The notes beneath the pieces were generated by a model. That model did not search any database. It was not told the origin of the DNA and worked only from the letters and a program-made list of their open reading frames with translations. Of a stretch of 64,000 nt of DNA, positions 47,200 through 57,400 are shown piece after piece. Source of the stretch: Bosea sp. PAMC 26642 (GTDB lineage Bacteria; Pseudomonadota; Alphaproteobacteria; Rhizobiales; Beijerinckiaceae); contig NZ_CP014301.1 in assembly GCF_001562255.1 (NCBI RefSeq), positions 5,177,501 to 5,241,500 on the forward strand. Direction: 5' to 3'. The translations under genes and the position numbers were made by a program. Every line of letters starts with the position of its first letter. The first letter of the stretch is position 1.

Positions 47200-47332
47200 G
47201 GCGCGGTCGTGAACCAAGAACAATGCGCGGCCATCTCTCGCATTTGACCAGATCGCAACTTCGGCTATTGCCTCCGCCAGCGCGCCCGGCCTCACGGCGG
47301 GAGCGAGCCATTCACTGCCGGAGCGCCGCCCG

Positions 47333-48945
<1,613 letters not shown>

Positions 48946-48949
<4 letters not shown>

Positions 48950-49287
48950 GGCGCCGTCTCGTCGCAACCGCCCTTGCCGTCCTGGTGCTCCCCGCAGGCT
49001 CGGCTATGGCCCAAAGCCGTCCCGGCGCGCCCGCGACCTGCTCGCGCGACCTGTTCCAGAACGAGGCAGGTTTGCGCCAGCAGCAGACACGGCTCCAGGT
49101 CGCCGCCAATGGCGATCAGGCGACGCAGTGCCGGGTCTGGCGCGAGCATGTCGCCTATCTCCAGAAATCCCGCGCCGTCTTCGCGACCTGTCAGAACGGG
49201 CGCGAGCGCGAGGAGAATGTCGGCCAGGCGGATGTGTCCCTCGCAGATTATCGGCTTCTGCTGGCCAATCGCTGCGGTGCGCGCTGA
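48946..49287 (+). CDS. Small secreted Cys-containing protein, hypothetical
   Basis: A 113-residue precursor with a clean signal peptide ([19 protein letters not shown]) and a mature helical part with four cysteines ([29 protein letters not shown]), probably two disulfides. No family recognised. It starts within the fumA stop (ATGA), so it is expressed with the fumarase although their functions have no obvious link. Confidence 0.72.
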
Positions 49288-49305
49288 TGGTGGTGCGTAT
49301 CTCAC

Positions 49306-49360
49306 AGCCCTCATCCTGAGGAGTACTCCGCCGCTGACGCGGCTCCTCAGGATGAGGGCT
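49306..49360. repeat. Intergenic hairpin, AGCCCTCATCCTGAG family
   Basis: Perfect 18-bp arms (49306-49323 with 49343-49360) and a 19-base loop. The same arms, trimmed to 15 bp, lie apart at 19293 and 19558. Confidence 0.9.
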
Positions 49361-49389
49361 TTGATATTACCAATAAAAGGGCTTCCGAC

Positions 49390-50046
49390 ATGACAGACCA
49401 GCCGCAATCGCCCCTTGGCATCGCCGTCGTGCCGGTGACGCCGTTCCAGCAGAACTGCTCGATCGTCTGGTGCACGAAGACGATGCAGGCTGCGATCGTC
49501 GATCCCGGTGGCGACGTCGAGCTGATCAAAGGCTCGCTGAAGGAACTCAGCGTGACACCGGCCGCGATCTGGCTCACTCACGGCCATATCGACCATGCCG
49601 GCGGCGCGACCGAACTCGCCGAGGCGCTGTCACTGCCGATCATCGGGCCTCACGAAGCGGAGAAACCTCTGCTCGACTCACTGCCGCAGCAGGGTCTGCG
49701 CTTCGACATGCTCGGCTTGCGTCCGGTCACGCCGACGCGCTGGCTCGATGAGGGGGACACGGTCTCGGTCGGCGACGTCGCCTTCGCCGTGCATCACGTG
49801 CCCGGCCATAGCCCAGGCCACGTCACCTTCTTCCAGAAGGATGTGCGCTTCCTGCTGGCGGGCGACACGGTGTTTGCAGGCTCCGTCGGCCGCACCGATC
49901 TGCCCGGCGGCGATCACGACCTGCTGATCTCAGGGATCAAGACCAAGCTGCTGCCGCTCGGCGACGACGTGCAATTCCTGCCAGGCCACGGGCCTGCCAG
50001 CACGCTGGGCGAGGAGCGGCTGAACAACCAGTTTCTGCAGGGGTAG
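49390..50046 (+). CDS. MBL-fold metallo-hydrolase (glyoxalase II-like)
   Basis: A 218-residue metallo-beta-lactamase fold protein. The metal motif HGHIDH gives His64, His66, Asp68 and His69; further ligands lie in HVPGHSPGHV and AGDTVFAGSVGRTD. The length and VTPFQQNCSIVW start resemble YcbL-type glyoxalase II enzymes rather than GloB; substrate not determined. Confidence 0.88.
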   Translation: MTDQPQSPLGIAVVPVTPFQQNCSIVWCTKTMQAAIVDPGGDVELIKGSLKELSVTPAAIWLTHGHIDHAGGATELAEALSLPIIGPHEAEKPLLDSLPQQGLRFDMLGLRPVTPTRWLDEGDTVSVGDVAFAVHHVPGHSPGHVTFFQKDVRFLLAGDTVFAGSVGRTDLPGGDHDLLISGIKTKLLPLGDDVQFLPGHGPASTLGEERLNNQFLQG

Positions 50047-50066
50047 CCTGAGACGCCTGGAGCGCG

Positions 50067-50441
50067 ATGATGGCCAAGAGAATGCTCATCGGCAGAACGA
50101 TATTTTGGACCGTCACTGCTCTGGGGGCTGGTCTCTTGGTGCTCTCGCTATGGCCCGGTGCACCGTCGGCGGAATTGAAGCCCGTCTCGATCCGCCCATT
50201 CGAGCCCCTGGCGAAAAGCGGACGCATCCATTGCTTTGCGCCGCAGCATCATAGTCTGGCCGAGGTCAAGCGCGACAATCCGGGGCTTGAAAAGACTCTC
50301 AGGGCGCTCGTGCCGCCTGACATCATCGAAGCGCGCAACATCGATGACATATACGCGATCGTCAGCGTCATCGACGGTAGCGGCGTCTATATCCGCTACT
50401 CAGGGTACCGCTCGCTAGCCAACATGACGGTCTGCTGGTGA
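50067..50441 (+). CDS. Small membrane-anchored or secreted protein, hypothetical
   Basis: A 124-residue protein with an N-terminal hydrophobic segment (TIFWTVTALGAGLLVLSLW) and a soluble part with two cysteines (RIHCFAPQHH and the C-terminal TVCW). GGAGCG precedes the ATG. It begins 20 bases after the metallo-hydrolase stop. No family recognised. Confidence 0.6.
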   Translation: MMAKRMLIGRTIFWTVTALGAGLLVLSLWPGAPSAELKPVSIRPFEPLAKSGRIHCFAPQHHSLAEVKRDNPGLEKTLRALVPPDIIEARNIDDIYAIVSVIDGSGVYIRYSGYRSLANMTVCW

Positions 50442-50485
50442 CCTGAGAGCTTCCAATCCAGGTCGCTCTTCGCGCAGGATACTGC

Positions 50486-50520
50486 AAACGAAAAGACCCG
50501 CAGCGGATATCCGCTACGGG
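50486..50520 (-). terminator. Probable minus-strand terminator after the DUF1993 gene
   Basis: Read on the minus strand, a 10-bp stem with one mismatch (50511-50520 with 50497-50506, ATAT loop) is followed by TCTTTTCGTTT. It lies about 165 bases past the DUF1993 stop. Confidence 0.6.
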
Positions 50521-50685
50521 CCTCGGAATGAACCAACGGCCATGTCCTGAACGGGTGCGCGTACATCCGGCGTCAAACGTTCGGCTCATGGCCGTCTTCA
50601 ACGGCGCTGGAGGACAGTGGAACGCCCTCGACATCGCCGTGACGCTGATATGGACACGGCCTATGTCGATTTCAAGGCGTCGGCA

Positions 50686-51204
50686 TCAGCCGTCGAGAAC
50701 ATGGGCGAGAAAATCACCCTTGCCGATCTGGATGCCGTTCTCGCGCAGGATCGCATAGGCCGTCGTGGCGTGGAAATAGAAGTTCGGCACGGCGAAACGC
50801 GTCAGATATTTCTCGCCGGTCATCGTGACCGTGGCAGAGGGGCCGCGCGGGAAGGTGACGTCACGGGCGAGGCCGGCGTCCAATGCTGTTGCATCTACGG
50901 ACGCGATGAAAGCCGAAGTCCAGGCGATGCGCGCCTTCAATTCGTCGAAGCTCGTCTCCTCGTCCGGCTTCTTCGGATTCTCGGCGCCGCTGACACGGGC
51001 GGCCGCGTTCTTGGCAAAGTCGCAGGTCAACTGGATCTGGCGACTGAAGGGCAGCATGTCGGGCGCCAGCCGGGAGGACAGCAGCACCTCGGGCGCGATC
51101 TTGCGCTCGGCGGCCTGCGCGACGGCCTTGTCGATGATGGCAGACAGCGCCTCGAGCGTCTGGGTGAAGCCGGCGAAGACGGCGGCCTGAGCGGTGAGCG
51201 GCAT
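50686..51204 (-). CDS. DUF1993 protein
   Basis: A 172-residue helical protein of the DUF1993 family, a DinB-like four-helix fold: FTQTLEALSAIIDKA at the start, DMLPFSRQIQLTCDFA, and NFYFHATTAYAILRENG near the end. Function unknown. GAGGA lies 5 bases before ATG 51204. It follows efp on the same strand with a hairpin between. Confidence 0.85.
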   Translation of the reverse strand: MPLTAQAAVFAGFTQTLEALSAIIDKAVAQAAERKIAPEVLLSSRLAPDMLPFSRQIQLTCDFAKNAAARVSGAENPKKPDEETSFDELKARIAWTSAFIASVDATALDAGLARDVTFPRGPSATVTMTGEKYLTRFAVPNFYFHATTAYAILRENGIQIGKGDFLAHVLDG

Positions 51205-51225
51205 GGCGGTATCCTCGAATGAGAA

Positions 51226-51244
51226 CGGGCCCGGAAAGGGCCCG
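51226..51244 (-). terminator. Hairpin between efp and the DUF1993 gene
   Basis: Perfect 7-bp stem (51226-51232 with 51238-51244) and a 5-base loop, 50 bases downstream of the efp stop. The following sequence on the minus strand (TTCTCATT) is only weakly T-rich, so termination may be partial. Confidence 0.4.
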
Positions 51245-51294
51245 CCCAACATCGCTATAGAGGATCGCCCGCTATCGCGGCTTGCTAATCCGGA

Positions 51295-51864
51295 TCAATC
51301 TTTCGCGCGCTCGACATAGGCGCCGGTCTCGGTCATCACCACGATGCGCACGCCGGGCCCGATATGCGGCGGCACCGAGGTGCGCACGCCGTTGACCAGG
51401 ATTGCGGGCTTGTAGGAGGACGAGGCCGTCTGGCCCTTCGTCACCGGCTCGGTCTCGGCGACCTCCACCACGACACGCTGCGGCAACTCGATCGATACGG
51501 CCTTTTCCTCGAAGACCGAAAGCGTGACCTTCATGCCCTCCTGCAGATAGGGCGCCATGTCGCCGACCACGTCGCCGTCGACATTGATCTGGTCGAAGGT
51601 CTCGGGGTTCATGAAGACGTATTGCTCGCCGTCCTGATAGAGATAGGTGTAGTCGCGATCCTCGACATAGGCGCGCTCGACCTGCTCTGTCGTCTTGTAG
51701 CGCTGCGTCATCTTGGTGCCGTCATGGATCCGGCGCATGTCGATCTGCGTCGTCGGCGTGCCCTTGCCGGGAAAGAAGCTCTCGGCCGAGAGGACCGAGC
51801 AGAGATGCCCGTCGAGATCGAGCACGTTGCCCTTGCGGACGGAGGAGGCGATGACCTTGACCAC
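51295..51864 (-). CDS. efp: Translation elongation factor P
   Basis: Rescues ribosomes stalled at polyproline. The 189-residue protein has the three OB-like domains, with the modified lysine at Lys34 in FPGKGTPT, the EpmA/EpmB substrate position. The start is GTG 51864 ([13 protein letters not shown]), with AAGGA 8 bases upstream. The modification genes epmA and epmB lie on the opposite strand 740 bases away, separated by the BrnTA module. Confidence 0.96.
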   Translation of the reverse strand: MVKVIASSVRKGNVLDLDGHLCSVLSAESFFPGKGTPTTQIDMRRIHDGTKMTQRYKTTEQVERAYVEDRDYTYLYQDGEQYVFMNPETFDQINVDGDVVGDMAPYLQEGMKVTLSVFEEKAVSIELPQRVVVEVAETEPVTKGQTASSSYKPAILVNGVRTSVPPHIGPGVRIVVMTETGAYVERAKD

Positions 51865-51985
51865 GTGAGATGTCCTTGAGGCTCGGTGCGCGGCGTTCGC
51901 GCCTGTTGTGCAATTCGTTGCCGCGCAACTACTCCATCGGGGCGCAAAACGGAAGCGGTCTTGGCTGAATCCACGGCAGCAGCCA

Positions 51986-52012
51986 TTGACATCGCGGCAT
52001 TGTAAATACAAT
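51986..52012 (+). promoter_or_regulatory. brnTA promoter with palindromic operator
   Basis: TTGACA at 51986-51991 and TACAAT at 52007-52012 (15-base spacer) form a promoter candidate. A 6+2+6 perfect palindrome, ATTGTA-AA-TACAAT (51999-52012), covers the -10. That is the expected place for BrnA/BrnTA autorepression. Only 6 bases separate it from the brnT start. Confidence 0.6.
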
Positions 52013-52018
52013 TAAAGA

Positions 52019-52291
52019 GTGAGGCACGATTTTGACCCGTTGAAGAATGAGCGCAATATTCGTGCGCGCGGGCTACCTTTCGCGCTCGTCGATGACTTTG
52101 CCTGGGAAACGGCAGAGACGCACGAAGACCGGCGTTTTGCCTATCCGGAACCGCGTTTCGTGTCGTCCGGGCTGATCGGGAGCCGCGTCTTCGTGGTCTG
52201 TTTCACTCCGATCCCGGATGGCATCCGGGTGATCAGTTTTCGCAAGGCCAATGCAAGGGAGGTTGCGAAATATGAGCAATCAACAGGCTAA
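52019..52291 (+). CDS. brnT: BrnT family toxin
   Basis: RelE-fold ribonuclease toxin of a type II module. The 90-residue protein starts at GTG 52019 and has the family pattern HDFDPLKNERNIRARGL, ETHEDRRFAY and the C-terminal RVISFRKANAREVAKYE. Its stop overlaps brnA by 20 bases. No Shine-Dalgarno precedes the GTG, and the promoter is so close that the message may be nearly leaderless. Confidence 0.85.
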   Translation: MRHDFDPLKNERNIRARGLPFALVDDFAWETAETHEDRRFAYPEPRFVSSGLIGSRVFVVCFTPIPDGIRVISFRKANAREVAKYEQSTG

Positions 52292-52589
52292 AGCAGCAAT
52301 GGACCTGCCACCTCTGACCGATGAAGAGGGTGAGGTTCGCGAACTGACCGAGGCAGATTTCGCATTGATGCGTCCTGCTTACGAGGTTCTGCCGCCGTAC
52401 CTCGTCGCATTGATGCGCGAGCACCGCCGTCGTCAAGGCGAGCGCGGAGCCCAGAAGTCCCCAACCAAGAAGCTCGTCTCCCTGCGGCTTGATCAGGATG
52501 TCTTGGAGCGCGCCAAGGCTGGTGGTCCGGGTTGGCAGACGCGCATCAACGACATTCTGCGCGATGTGCTGATCAAGCAGGCGGGCTGA
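52272..52589 (+). CDS. brnA: BrnA family antitoxin
   Basis: A 105-residue antitoxin: acidic N-terminal toxin-binding part, and a C-terminal ribbon-helix-helix (KLVSLRLDQDVLERAKAGGPGWQTRINDILRDVL) that binds DNA. GGGAGG sits 10 bases before ATG 52272, inside brnT. It ends 12 bases before epmA with no terminator between. Confidence 0.85.
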   Translation: MSNQQAKAAMDLPPLTDEEGEVRELTEADFALMRPAYEVLPPYLVALMREHRRRQGERGAQKSPTKKLVSLRLDQDVLERAKAGGPGWQTRINDILRDVLIKQAG

Positions 52590-52601
52590 CCGCAAAAGCC
52601 C

Positions 52602-53666
52602 ATGACTTCAGGAAGCCCGCCCTTCTGGCGGCCCGACATTCACGCCGACCGCCGGCCGGCCTTGCTGGCGCGCGGACGTATCAAGGCGGCGCTGCGGCGC
52701 TGGCTTGAGGCGCGCGATTTCGTCGAGGTCGAGGCGGCGATCCTGCAGCTCTCGCCCGGCAACGAAACCCATCTGCACGGCTTCGCGACGACGCTGATCG
52801 ACGATGCCGGCACGAGCCACCCCTACTACCTGCACACCTCGCCCGAATTCGCCGCCAAGAAGCTGCTGGCGGCAGGCGAGACCCGCATCTTCGATTTCGC
52901 GCGCGTCTTCCGCAACCGCGAGCGCACGGCCCTGCATCATCCCGAGTTCACGATGCTGGAATGGTATCGGGCGGGGGAGGACTATGATGTGCTGATGGCC
53001 GATTGCGCGGCACTGCTGGCCGAGGCCGCGACGGCGGCGGGCGCGACGATGCTGCAATGGCGCGGCGTTGCGGCCGATCCCTTTGCCAAACCAGAGCGCC
53101 TGACGCTGCAGGACGCCTTCGCCCGCCATGTCGGCATCGACCTGATGGCGACTGTTGCCGTCGATGGCGTAGGCGACCGCGGGGCTCTGGCTGCAGCCGC
53201 CACTGCAGCCGGCATTCGCCTGGCGCAAGACGACAGCTGGTCGGACATCTTCAGCCGCATCCTTTCGGAGACAATCGAGCCGCATCTCGGCCGAGGCCGC
53301 GTCACGATCCTGTGCGAATATCCGATCTCCGAAGCCGCGCTCGCAAGGCCCAAGCCCGGCGACCCGCGCGTCGCCGAGCGCTTCGAACTCTATGCCTGCG
53401 GCGTCGAACTCGCCAATGCCTTCGGGGAGCTGACGGACCCGGCCGAGCAACGCCGGCGCTTCGAAGCCGACATGGACGAGAAGGCGCGCATCTATGGCGA
53501 GCGCTATCCGGTGGACGAGGATTTTCTGGCCGCGCTGGCACAAATGCCCGCCGCATCCGGCATCGCGCTCGGCTTCGACCGGCTGGTAATGCTGTGCACC
53601 CATGCGCGCCGGATCGAGGACGTGCTCTGGACGCCGGTGGCGGAACCGGGCAGGACGCGGGCATGA
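52602..53666 (+). CDS. epmA: EF-P--lysine aminoacylase (GenX/PoxA)
   Basis: Lysyl-tRNA-synthetase paralogue that ligates beta-lysine onto Lys34 of EF-P. The 354 residues have class II motif 2 (VFRNRE) and motif 3 (GIALGFDRLVM) and no anticodon-binding domain, which rules out LysS. No clear Shine-Dalgarno precedes ATG 52602; it may depend on coupling with brnA. It overlaps epmB by 4 bases (ATGA). Confidence 0.93.
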   Translation: MTSGSPPFWRPDIHADRRPALLARGRIKAALRRWLEARDFVEVEAAILQLSPGNETHLHGFATTLIDDAGTSHPYYLHTSPEFAAKKLLAAGETRIFDFARVFRNRERTALHHPEFTMLEWYRAGEDYDVLMADCAALLAEAATAAGATMLQWRGVAADPFAKPERLTLQDAFARHVGIDLMATVAVDGVGDRGALAAAATAAGIRLAQDDSWSDIFSRILSETIEPHLGRGRVTILCEYPISEAALARPKPGDPRVAERFELYACGVELANAFGELTDPAEQRRRFEADMDEKARIYGERYPVDEDFLAALAQMPAASGIALGFDRLVMLCTHARRIEDVLWTPVAEPGRTRA

Positions 53667-54715
53667 CGATCCACACGCCGCTCCGCAGCATCGACGCGCT
53701 GATCGCGCAGGGCCTCGTGACGCCAGGTCGCCGCCAGGCGCTGGACGCTGTCGCGGCCCGCTATGCCGTCTCGGTCACGCCGGCGATGGCGGCCCTGATC
53801 GACCCCGCCGATCCCGCCGATCCGATCGCGCGGCAGTTCGTTCCCGATGCGGCAGAACTGGTGACGCTGCCGCAGGAACGCGCCGATCCGATCGGCGATG
53901 CTGCGCATTCGCCGGTCGAGGGCGTCGTCCATCGCTACCCCGACCGCGCTCTGCTCAAGCTCGTCCATGCCTGCCCGGTCTATTGCCGCTTCTGCTTTCG
54001 CCGCGAGATGATCGGGCCCGGCGGCGAGGCGCTGGCCGGCGACAGGCTCGATGCGGCACTGGCCTATCTCGCCGCCCGGCCGGAAATCTGGGAGGTCATC
54101 ATGACCGGTGGCGACCCGCTGATCCTCTCGGCAAGACGCGTGCGCGAGATTGCCCGGCGGCTCGCCGACATCCCCCATATCAAGGTCGCGCGCTGGCATA
54201 CGCGCGTGCCGATGGTCCAGCCCGAGCGGGTCACGGCCGACTATGCGCGGGCGCTGCGCGTATCCGGCAAGGCGAGCTACATCGCGATCCACGCCAATCA
54301 CCCGCGCGAGTTCACCGACGAGGCGCGGGCAGCGCTCGCCCGTCTCGCGGATGCCGGTCATGTCCTGATCAGCCAGAGCGTGCTGCTCAGGGGCGTCAAT
54401 GCCGATGTCGCGACGCTTGGCGCGCTGATGCGTGCCTTCGTCGAGAACCGCGTGAAGCCCTACTACCTCCATCACCCCGATCTCGCGCCCGGAACCGCGC
54501 AGTTCCGGCTCACGCTGGAGGAGGGGCAGGCGCTGGTCAAAAGCCTGCGCGGGCATCTTTCGGGGCTGTGCCAGCCGACCTATATTCTCGACATCCCCGG
54601 CGGAGCGGGAAAAATTCCGGTAGGACCTGACTTTCTGTCGGGCTGCGAGACCCCGGGCGCCGAGGCGATGGCCGAGGACCGCCATGGCGGCCTGCATTCC
54701 TATCCACCAACCTGA
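53663..54715 (+). CDS. epmB: EF-P beta-lysylation protein EpmB (lysine 2,3-aminomutase-like)
   Basis: Radical-SAM enzyme making (R)-beta-lysine for EF-P. The 350 residues contain the cluster motif CPVYCRFC with FRREMIGPGG, and the aminomutase core (RWHTRVPMVQPERVT). It starts within the epmA stop. Together with efp this gives a complete beta-lysylation route apart from the final hydroxylase EpmC, not in the window. Confidence 0.92.
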   Translation: MTIHTPLRSIDALIAQGLVTPGRRQALDAVAARYAVSVTPAMAALIDPADPADPIARQFVPDAAELVTLPQERADPIGDAAHSPVEGVVHRYPDRALLKLVHACPVYCRFCFRREMIGPGGEALAGDRLDAALAYLAARPEIWEVIMTGGDPLILSARRVREIARRLADIPHIKVARWHTRVPMVQPERVTADYARALRVSGKASYIAIHANHPREFTDEARAALARLADAGHVLISQSVLLRGVNADVATLGALMRAFVENRVKPYYLHHPDLAPGTAQFRLTLEEGQALVKSLRGHLSGLCQPTYILDIPGGAGKIPVGPDFLSGCETPGAEAMAEDRHGGLHSYPPT

Positions 54716-54748
54716 CGACCATAGCCGCCGATCATGGAAGGACACGCC

Positions 54749-55393
54749 ATGCAAGACAAGATGCCCATCGCGATCGTCTCCGACATCGTCTGTCCCTGGT
54801 GCTTCGTCGGCAAGGCGCGGCTGGAGAAGGCGCTCGAAGCCCATGGCTTGACCGACCGCGTCGCCATCACCTGGCTGCCGTATGAGCTCAATCCCGAGAT
54901 GCCCGAAGAGGGCATGGACCGGACGCAGTATCTCGATGCCAAGTTCGGCGCAGGCAAGCGCAAGGAGATCGAAATCAGGCTTTCGGAAGCCGCGCTCGAA
55001 AGCGGCGTCACCTTCAACTGGCCCAAGGTGACGCGGAGCGTGAATACCCGTATGGCGCATATGCTGGTCGCCGCCGCCTCGACGGTGCAGCGCGGCAGCG
55101 ACATGACCGCGGCTCTGTTCAAGGCCTATTTCCAGCAGGGTCGGGATGTCGGCGATCTGGAGACGTTGGTCGCGATTGCCGTCGAGCAGGGTTTCGACGA
55201 GCAGGCGGCGCGCGACGAACTCTCCAACGACGAGTTGCGCGAGACCGTGATCGGCCTGGAAGCCCATGCCCAGAAGGTCGGCGTCACCGGCGTGCCCTTC
55301 TTCATCATTGACGGCAAGCTCGCGGTCTCCGGCGCGCAGACCGGCGATGTCTGGGCCGAAGTCTTCCAGCAAGTGATGCGCGACGCTGCCTGA
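54749..55393 (+). CDS. DsbA-family oxidoreductase (FrnE-like)
   Basis: A 214-residue thioredoxin-fold protein with active site CPWC (Cys15-Cys18) and cis-Pro in GVTGVPFF. It lacks a signal peptide, so it is a cytoplasmic FrnE/2-hydroxychromene isomerase-like member rather than a periplasmic DsbA. AAGGA precedes ATG 54749. It follows epmB by 33 bases. Confidence 0.88.
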   Translation: MQDKMPIAIVSDIVCPWCFVGKARLEKALEAHGLTDRVAITWLPYELNPEMPEEGMDRTQYLDAKFGAGKRKEIEIRLSEAALESGVTFNWPKVTRSVNTRMAHMLVAAASTVQRGSDMTAALFKAYFQQGRDVGDLETLVAIAVEQGFDEQAARDELSNDELRETVIGLEAHAQKVGVTGVPFFIIDGKLAVSGAQTGDVWAEVFQQVMRDAA

Positions 55394-55399
55394 CCGACC

Positions 55400-55984
55400 A
55401 TGCCAACCATTCGTTATCTCAGCCACCCGCAGGTCCGGATCGATCCCGACGTGCCCGTGCCCGACTGGGGCTTGTCCGACCTCGGCCTGGCGCGGAGCCG
55501 CAGCTTCGCCGCCGCCCCGTTTCTCAAGGCCACGCGCCGCATCGTCTCCTCCGCCGAACGCAAGGCGATCGAGACCGGCCAATGCGTCGCCGACGTGCTT
55601 GGCCTGACTGTCGAGATCCGCGAGGCGATGCACGAGAACGACCGTTCGGCGACGGGGTTCCTGCCGCCGCCGGAGTTCGAAAAGATGGCCGACGCCTTCT
55701 TCGCCTCGCCCGACGAGAGCGTGCGCGGCTGGGAGCGGGCGCGCGACGCGCAGGCGAGGATCCTCGCTGAGGTCGAGGCCGTGCTGGCGCAGCCTGTCGA
55801 TGGCGACATCCTCTTCGTCGGGCATGGCGGCGTCGGCACGCTGCTCCTGTGCCATCTCCTGTCCGAGCCGATCGCCCGGAAGCACGACCAGCCTGGCGGC
55901 GGCGGCAACCTCTTCGCATTCGACGCCACGACGCGAATCGTGCACCACCCGTGGTGCGCGATGGAGGAGGTGGCCGGCCGATGA
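55400..55984 (+). CDS. Histidine phosphatase family protein, altered RHG motif
   Basis: A 194-residue phosphoglycerate-mutase-fold protein. The second half has the expected [11 protein letters not shown], but the N-terminal RHG motif reads LSHPQV, keeping the histidine and losing the arginine. Activity therefore may be reduced or altered. Its stop overlaps pyrF (ATGA), so the two are coupled. Confidence 0.78.
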   Translation: MPTIRYLSHPQVRIDPDVPVPDWGLSDLGLARSRSFAAAPFLKATRRIVSSAERKAIETGQCVADVLGLTVEIREAMHENDRSATGFLPPPEFEKMADAFFASPDESVRGWERARDAQARILAEVEAVLAQPVDGDILFVGHGGVGTLLLCHLLSEPIARKHDQPGGGGNLFAFDATTRIVHHPWCAMEEVAGR

Positions 55985-56688
55985 CGCAGAAGATCAACGA
56001 TCTCCGCGACCGCATGATCGTCGCGCTCGATGTGCCGACGATCTGGGATGCCTACCGTATCGTCTCGACGCTGGGCGACGGCGCGAGCTTCTACAAGATC
56101 GGCTATAGGCTCGCCTTCGCCGGCGGTCTCGACCTCGCCCGGCAGCTGATTTGCGAAGGCAAGAAGGTCTTTCTCGACCTGAAGCTGCACGACATCGGCA
56201 ACACCGTCACCGAAGGCGTCGATTCGCTGACGAAGCTCGGCGTCACCTTCCTCACCGTGCACGCCTATCCGCAGACCATGCGCGGCGCGGTGGAGGGCCG
56301 CGGCGACAGCGCTCTCAAGCTGCTGGCCGTGACGGCGCTGACTTCTTACGACGATAGCGACCTGCGCGATGCCGGCTATGGGCTGGCCGTGCGCGACCTC
56401 GTTCGTCTGCGCGCCGAGCAGGCCCGCACCACCGGTATCGACGGCATCGTCTGCTCCGCCGCCGAGACCGAGATCGTCCGCGACGTCGTCGGCTCCGACA
56501 TGGTCATCGTCACGCCTGGCATCAGGCCAAGTGGTGCCGATGTAGGCGACCAGAAGCGCACCCTGACGCCGGGCGAGGCGATCCGTGTCGGCGTCGATCA
56601 CCTCGTCATCGGGCGTCCCATCATCCGCGCGGCGGACCCGCGTGGAGCGGCGGCCGCGATCATGGACGAGATCGCCGCGGCCTCATAA
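55981..56688 (+). CDS. pyrF: Orotidine 5'-phosphate decarboxylase
   Basis: Last step of UMP synthesis. In 235 residues the catalytic block [11 protein letters not shown] and the phosphate-binding VTPGIRP and VIGRPI are present. ATG 55981 lies in the preceding stop. Two DUF1330 genes follow. Confidence 0.95.
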   Translation: MTQKINDLRDRMIVALDVPTIWDAYRIVSTLGDGASFYKIGYRLAFAGGLDLARQLICEGKKVFLDLKLHDIGNTVTEGVDSLTKLGVTFLTVHAYPQTMRGAVEGRGDSALKLLAVTALTSYDDSDLRDAGYGLAVRDLVRLRAEQARTTGIDGIVCSAAETEIVRDVVGSDMVIVTPGIRPSGADVGDQKRTLTPGEAIRVGVDHLVIGRPIIRAADPRGAAAAIMDEIAAAS

Positions 56689-56727
56689 GCTCCAGCGCCG
56701 ATCCACACTCGAGAACGGATGCTTACA

Positions 56728-57015
56728 ATGCCCAAGGGATATGTCGTGGCACGCGCCAAAGTTACCAACGCGACGCAATGGGCGGCCTATGCCGCCAAGG
56801 CCGGCGAGGCGATGAAGATCTATGGCGGCACGCCTATCGTGCGCGGCGGCCAGATGACGGTCGCGGAAGGCGAGGGCCGTGTCCGCAACATCGTCATCGA
56901 ATTCGCCGACTTCGCCTCGGCCAAGGCCTATACGACCTCACCGGAATATGCCGAGGCCCGCAAGCTGCGCGAGGGTGCGGGCGAGATCGACATCGTCGTG
57001 GTCGAGGGCGTCTGA
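56728..57015 (+). CDS. DUF1330 protein, copy 1
   Basis: A 95-residue ferredoxin-like-fold protein (GYVVARAKVTNATQWAAYAAKA ... IEFADFASAKAYTTSPEYAEARKLREG). DUF1330 proteins are related to antibiotic-monooxygenase-type dimers, function unknown. ATG 56728 gives the common MPKGYV start; ATG 56719 is an alternative. It is followed after 3 bases by a paralogue. Confidence 0.85.
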   Translation: MPKGYVVARAKVTNATQWAAYAAKAGEAMKIYGGTPIVRGGQMTVAEGEGRVRNIVIEFADFASAKAYTTSPEYAEARKLREGAGEIDIVVVEGV

Positions 57016-57018
57016 ACC

Positions 57019-57327
57019 ATGGCCAAGGGATACTGGATCGCCCGGCTCGATGTTCAGAACCAGGCGGAGTACGACGCCTATCGCTCTCTGAACGCCGTCG
57101 CCTTCGCCAAATACGGCGCGAAGTTCCTGGTGCGCGGTGGCGATTACAAGCTGGCGCGGGGCGAGGGTCGCAAGCACAACGTCGTCCTCGAATTCAAGGA
57201 TGTCGAGACGGCGCGCGCCTGTTACGATTCCCCCGAATACCAGGCGGCGGTCAAACATCTCGCCAATGTCGGCGCGGTCGATCTGATCATTATCGGCGGC
57301 CATGACGGCGCTCAGCCGGGCGATTGA
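57019..57327 (+). CDS. DUF1330 protein, copy 2
   Basis: A 102-residue paralogue of the preceding gene (MAKGYWIARLDVQNQAEYDAYRSL ... LEFKDVETARACYDSPEYQAAVKHL). The two copies share the GYxxAR start, the GEGRxxNxVxEF core and the SPEY motif, so they arose by tandem duplication and have since diverged. They may form a heterodimer. Confidence 0.85.
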   Translation: MAKGYWIARLDVQNQAEYDAYRSLNAVAFAKYGAKFLVRGGDYKLARGEGRKHNVVLEFKDVETARACYDSPEYQAAVKHLANVGAVDLIIIGGHDGAQPGD

Positions 57328-57352
57328 GTATTTCGCTCAACTCTCAGGTCCC

Positions 57353-57371
57353 GCGCTGCGTCCGGGATGAC
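57353..57371. repeat. Half copy of the GTCATTCCGG-family repeat
   Basis: GCGCTGCGTCCGGGATGAC matches the right end of the elements at 24438 and 47162; no left arm is present. It lies between the DUF1330 pair and anmK. Confidence 0.6.
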
Positions 57372-57400
57372 GGCGCAATTTCAGCCACCAGGACATCGAG

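Noticed and set aside
53504..55948. An 814-codon open frame antisense to epmA, epmB and the DsbA-like gene
   Set aside because: The plus-strand genes have complete motifs and ATGA overlaps; the antisense frame has Arg/Asp/His-rich composition and no family features.
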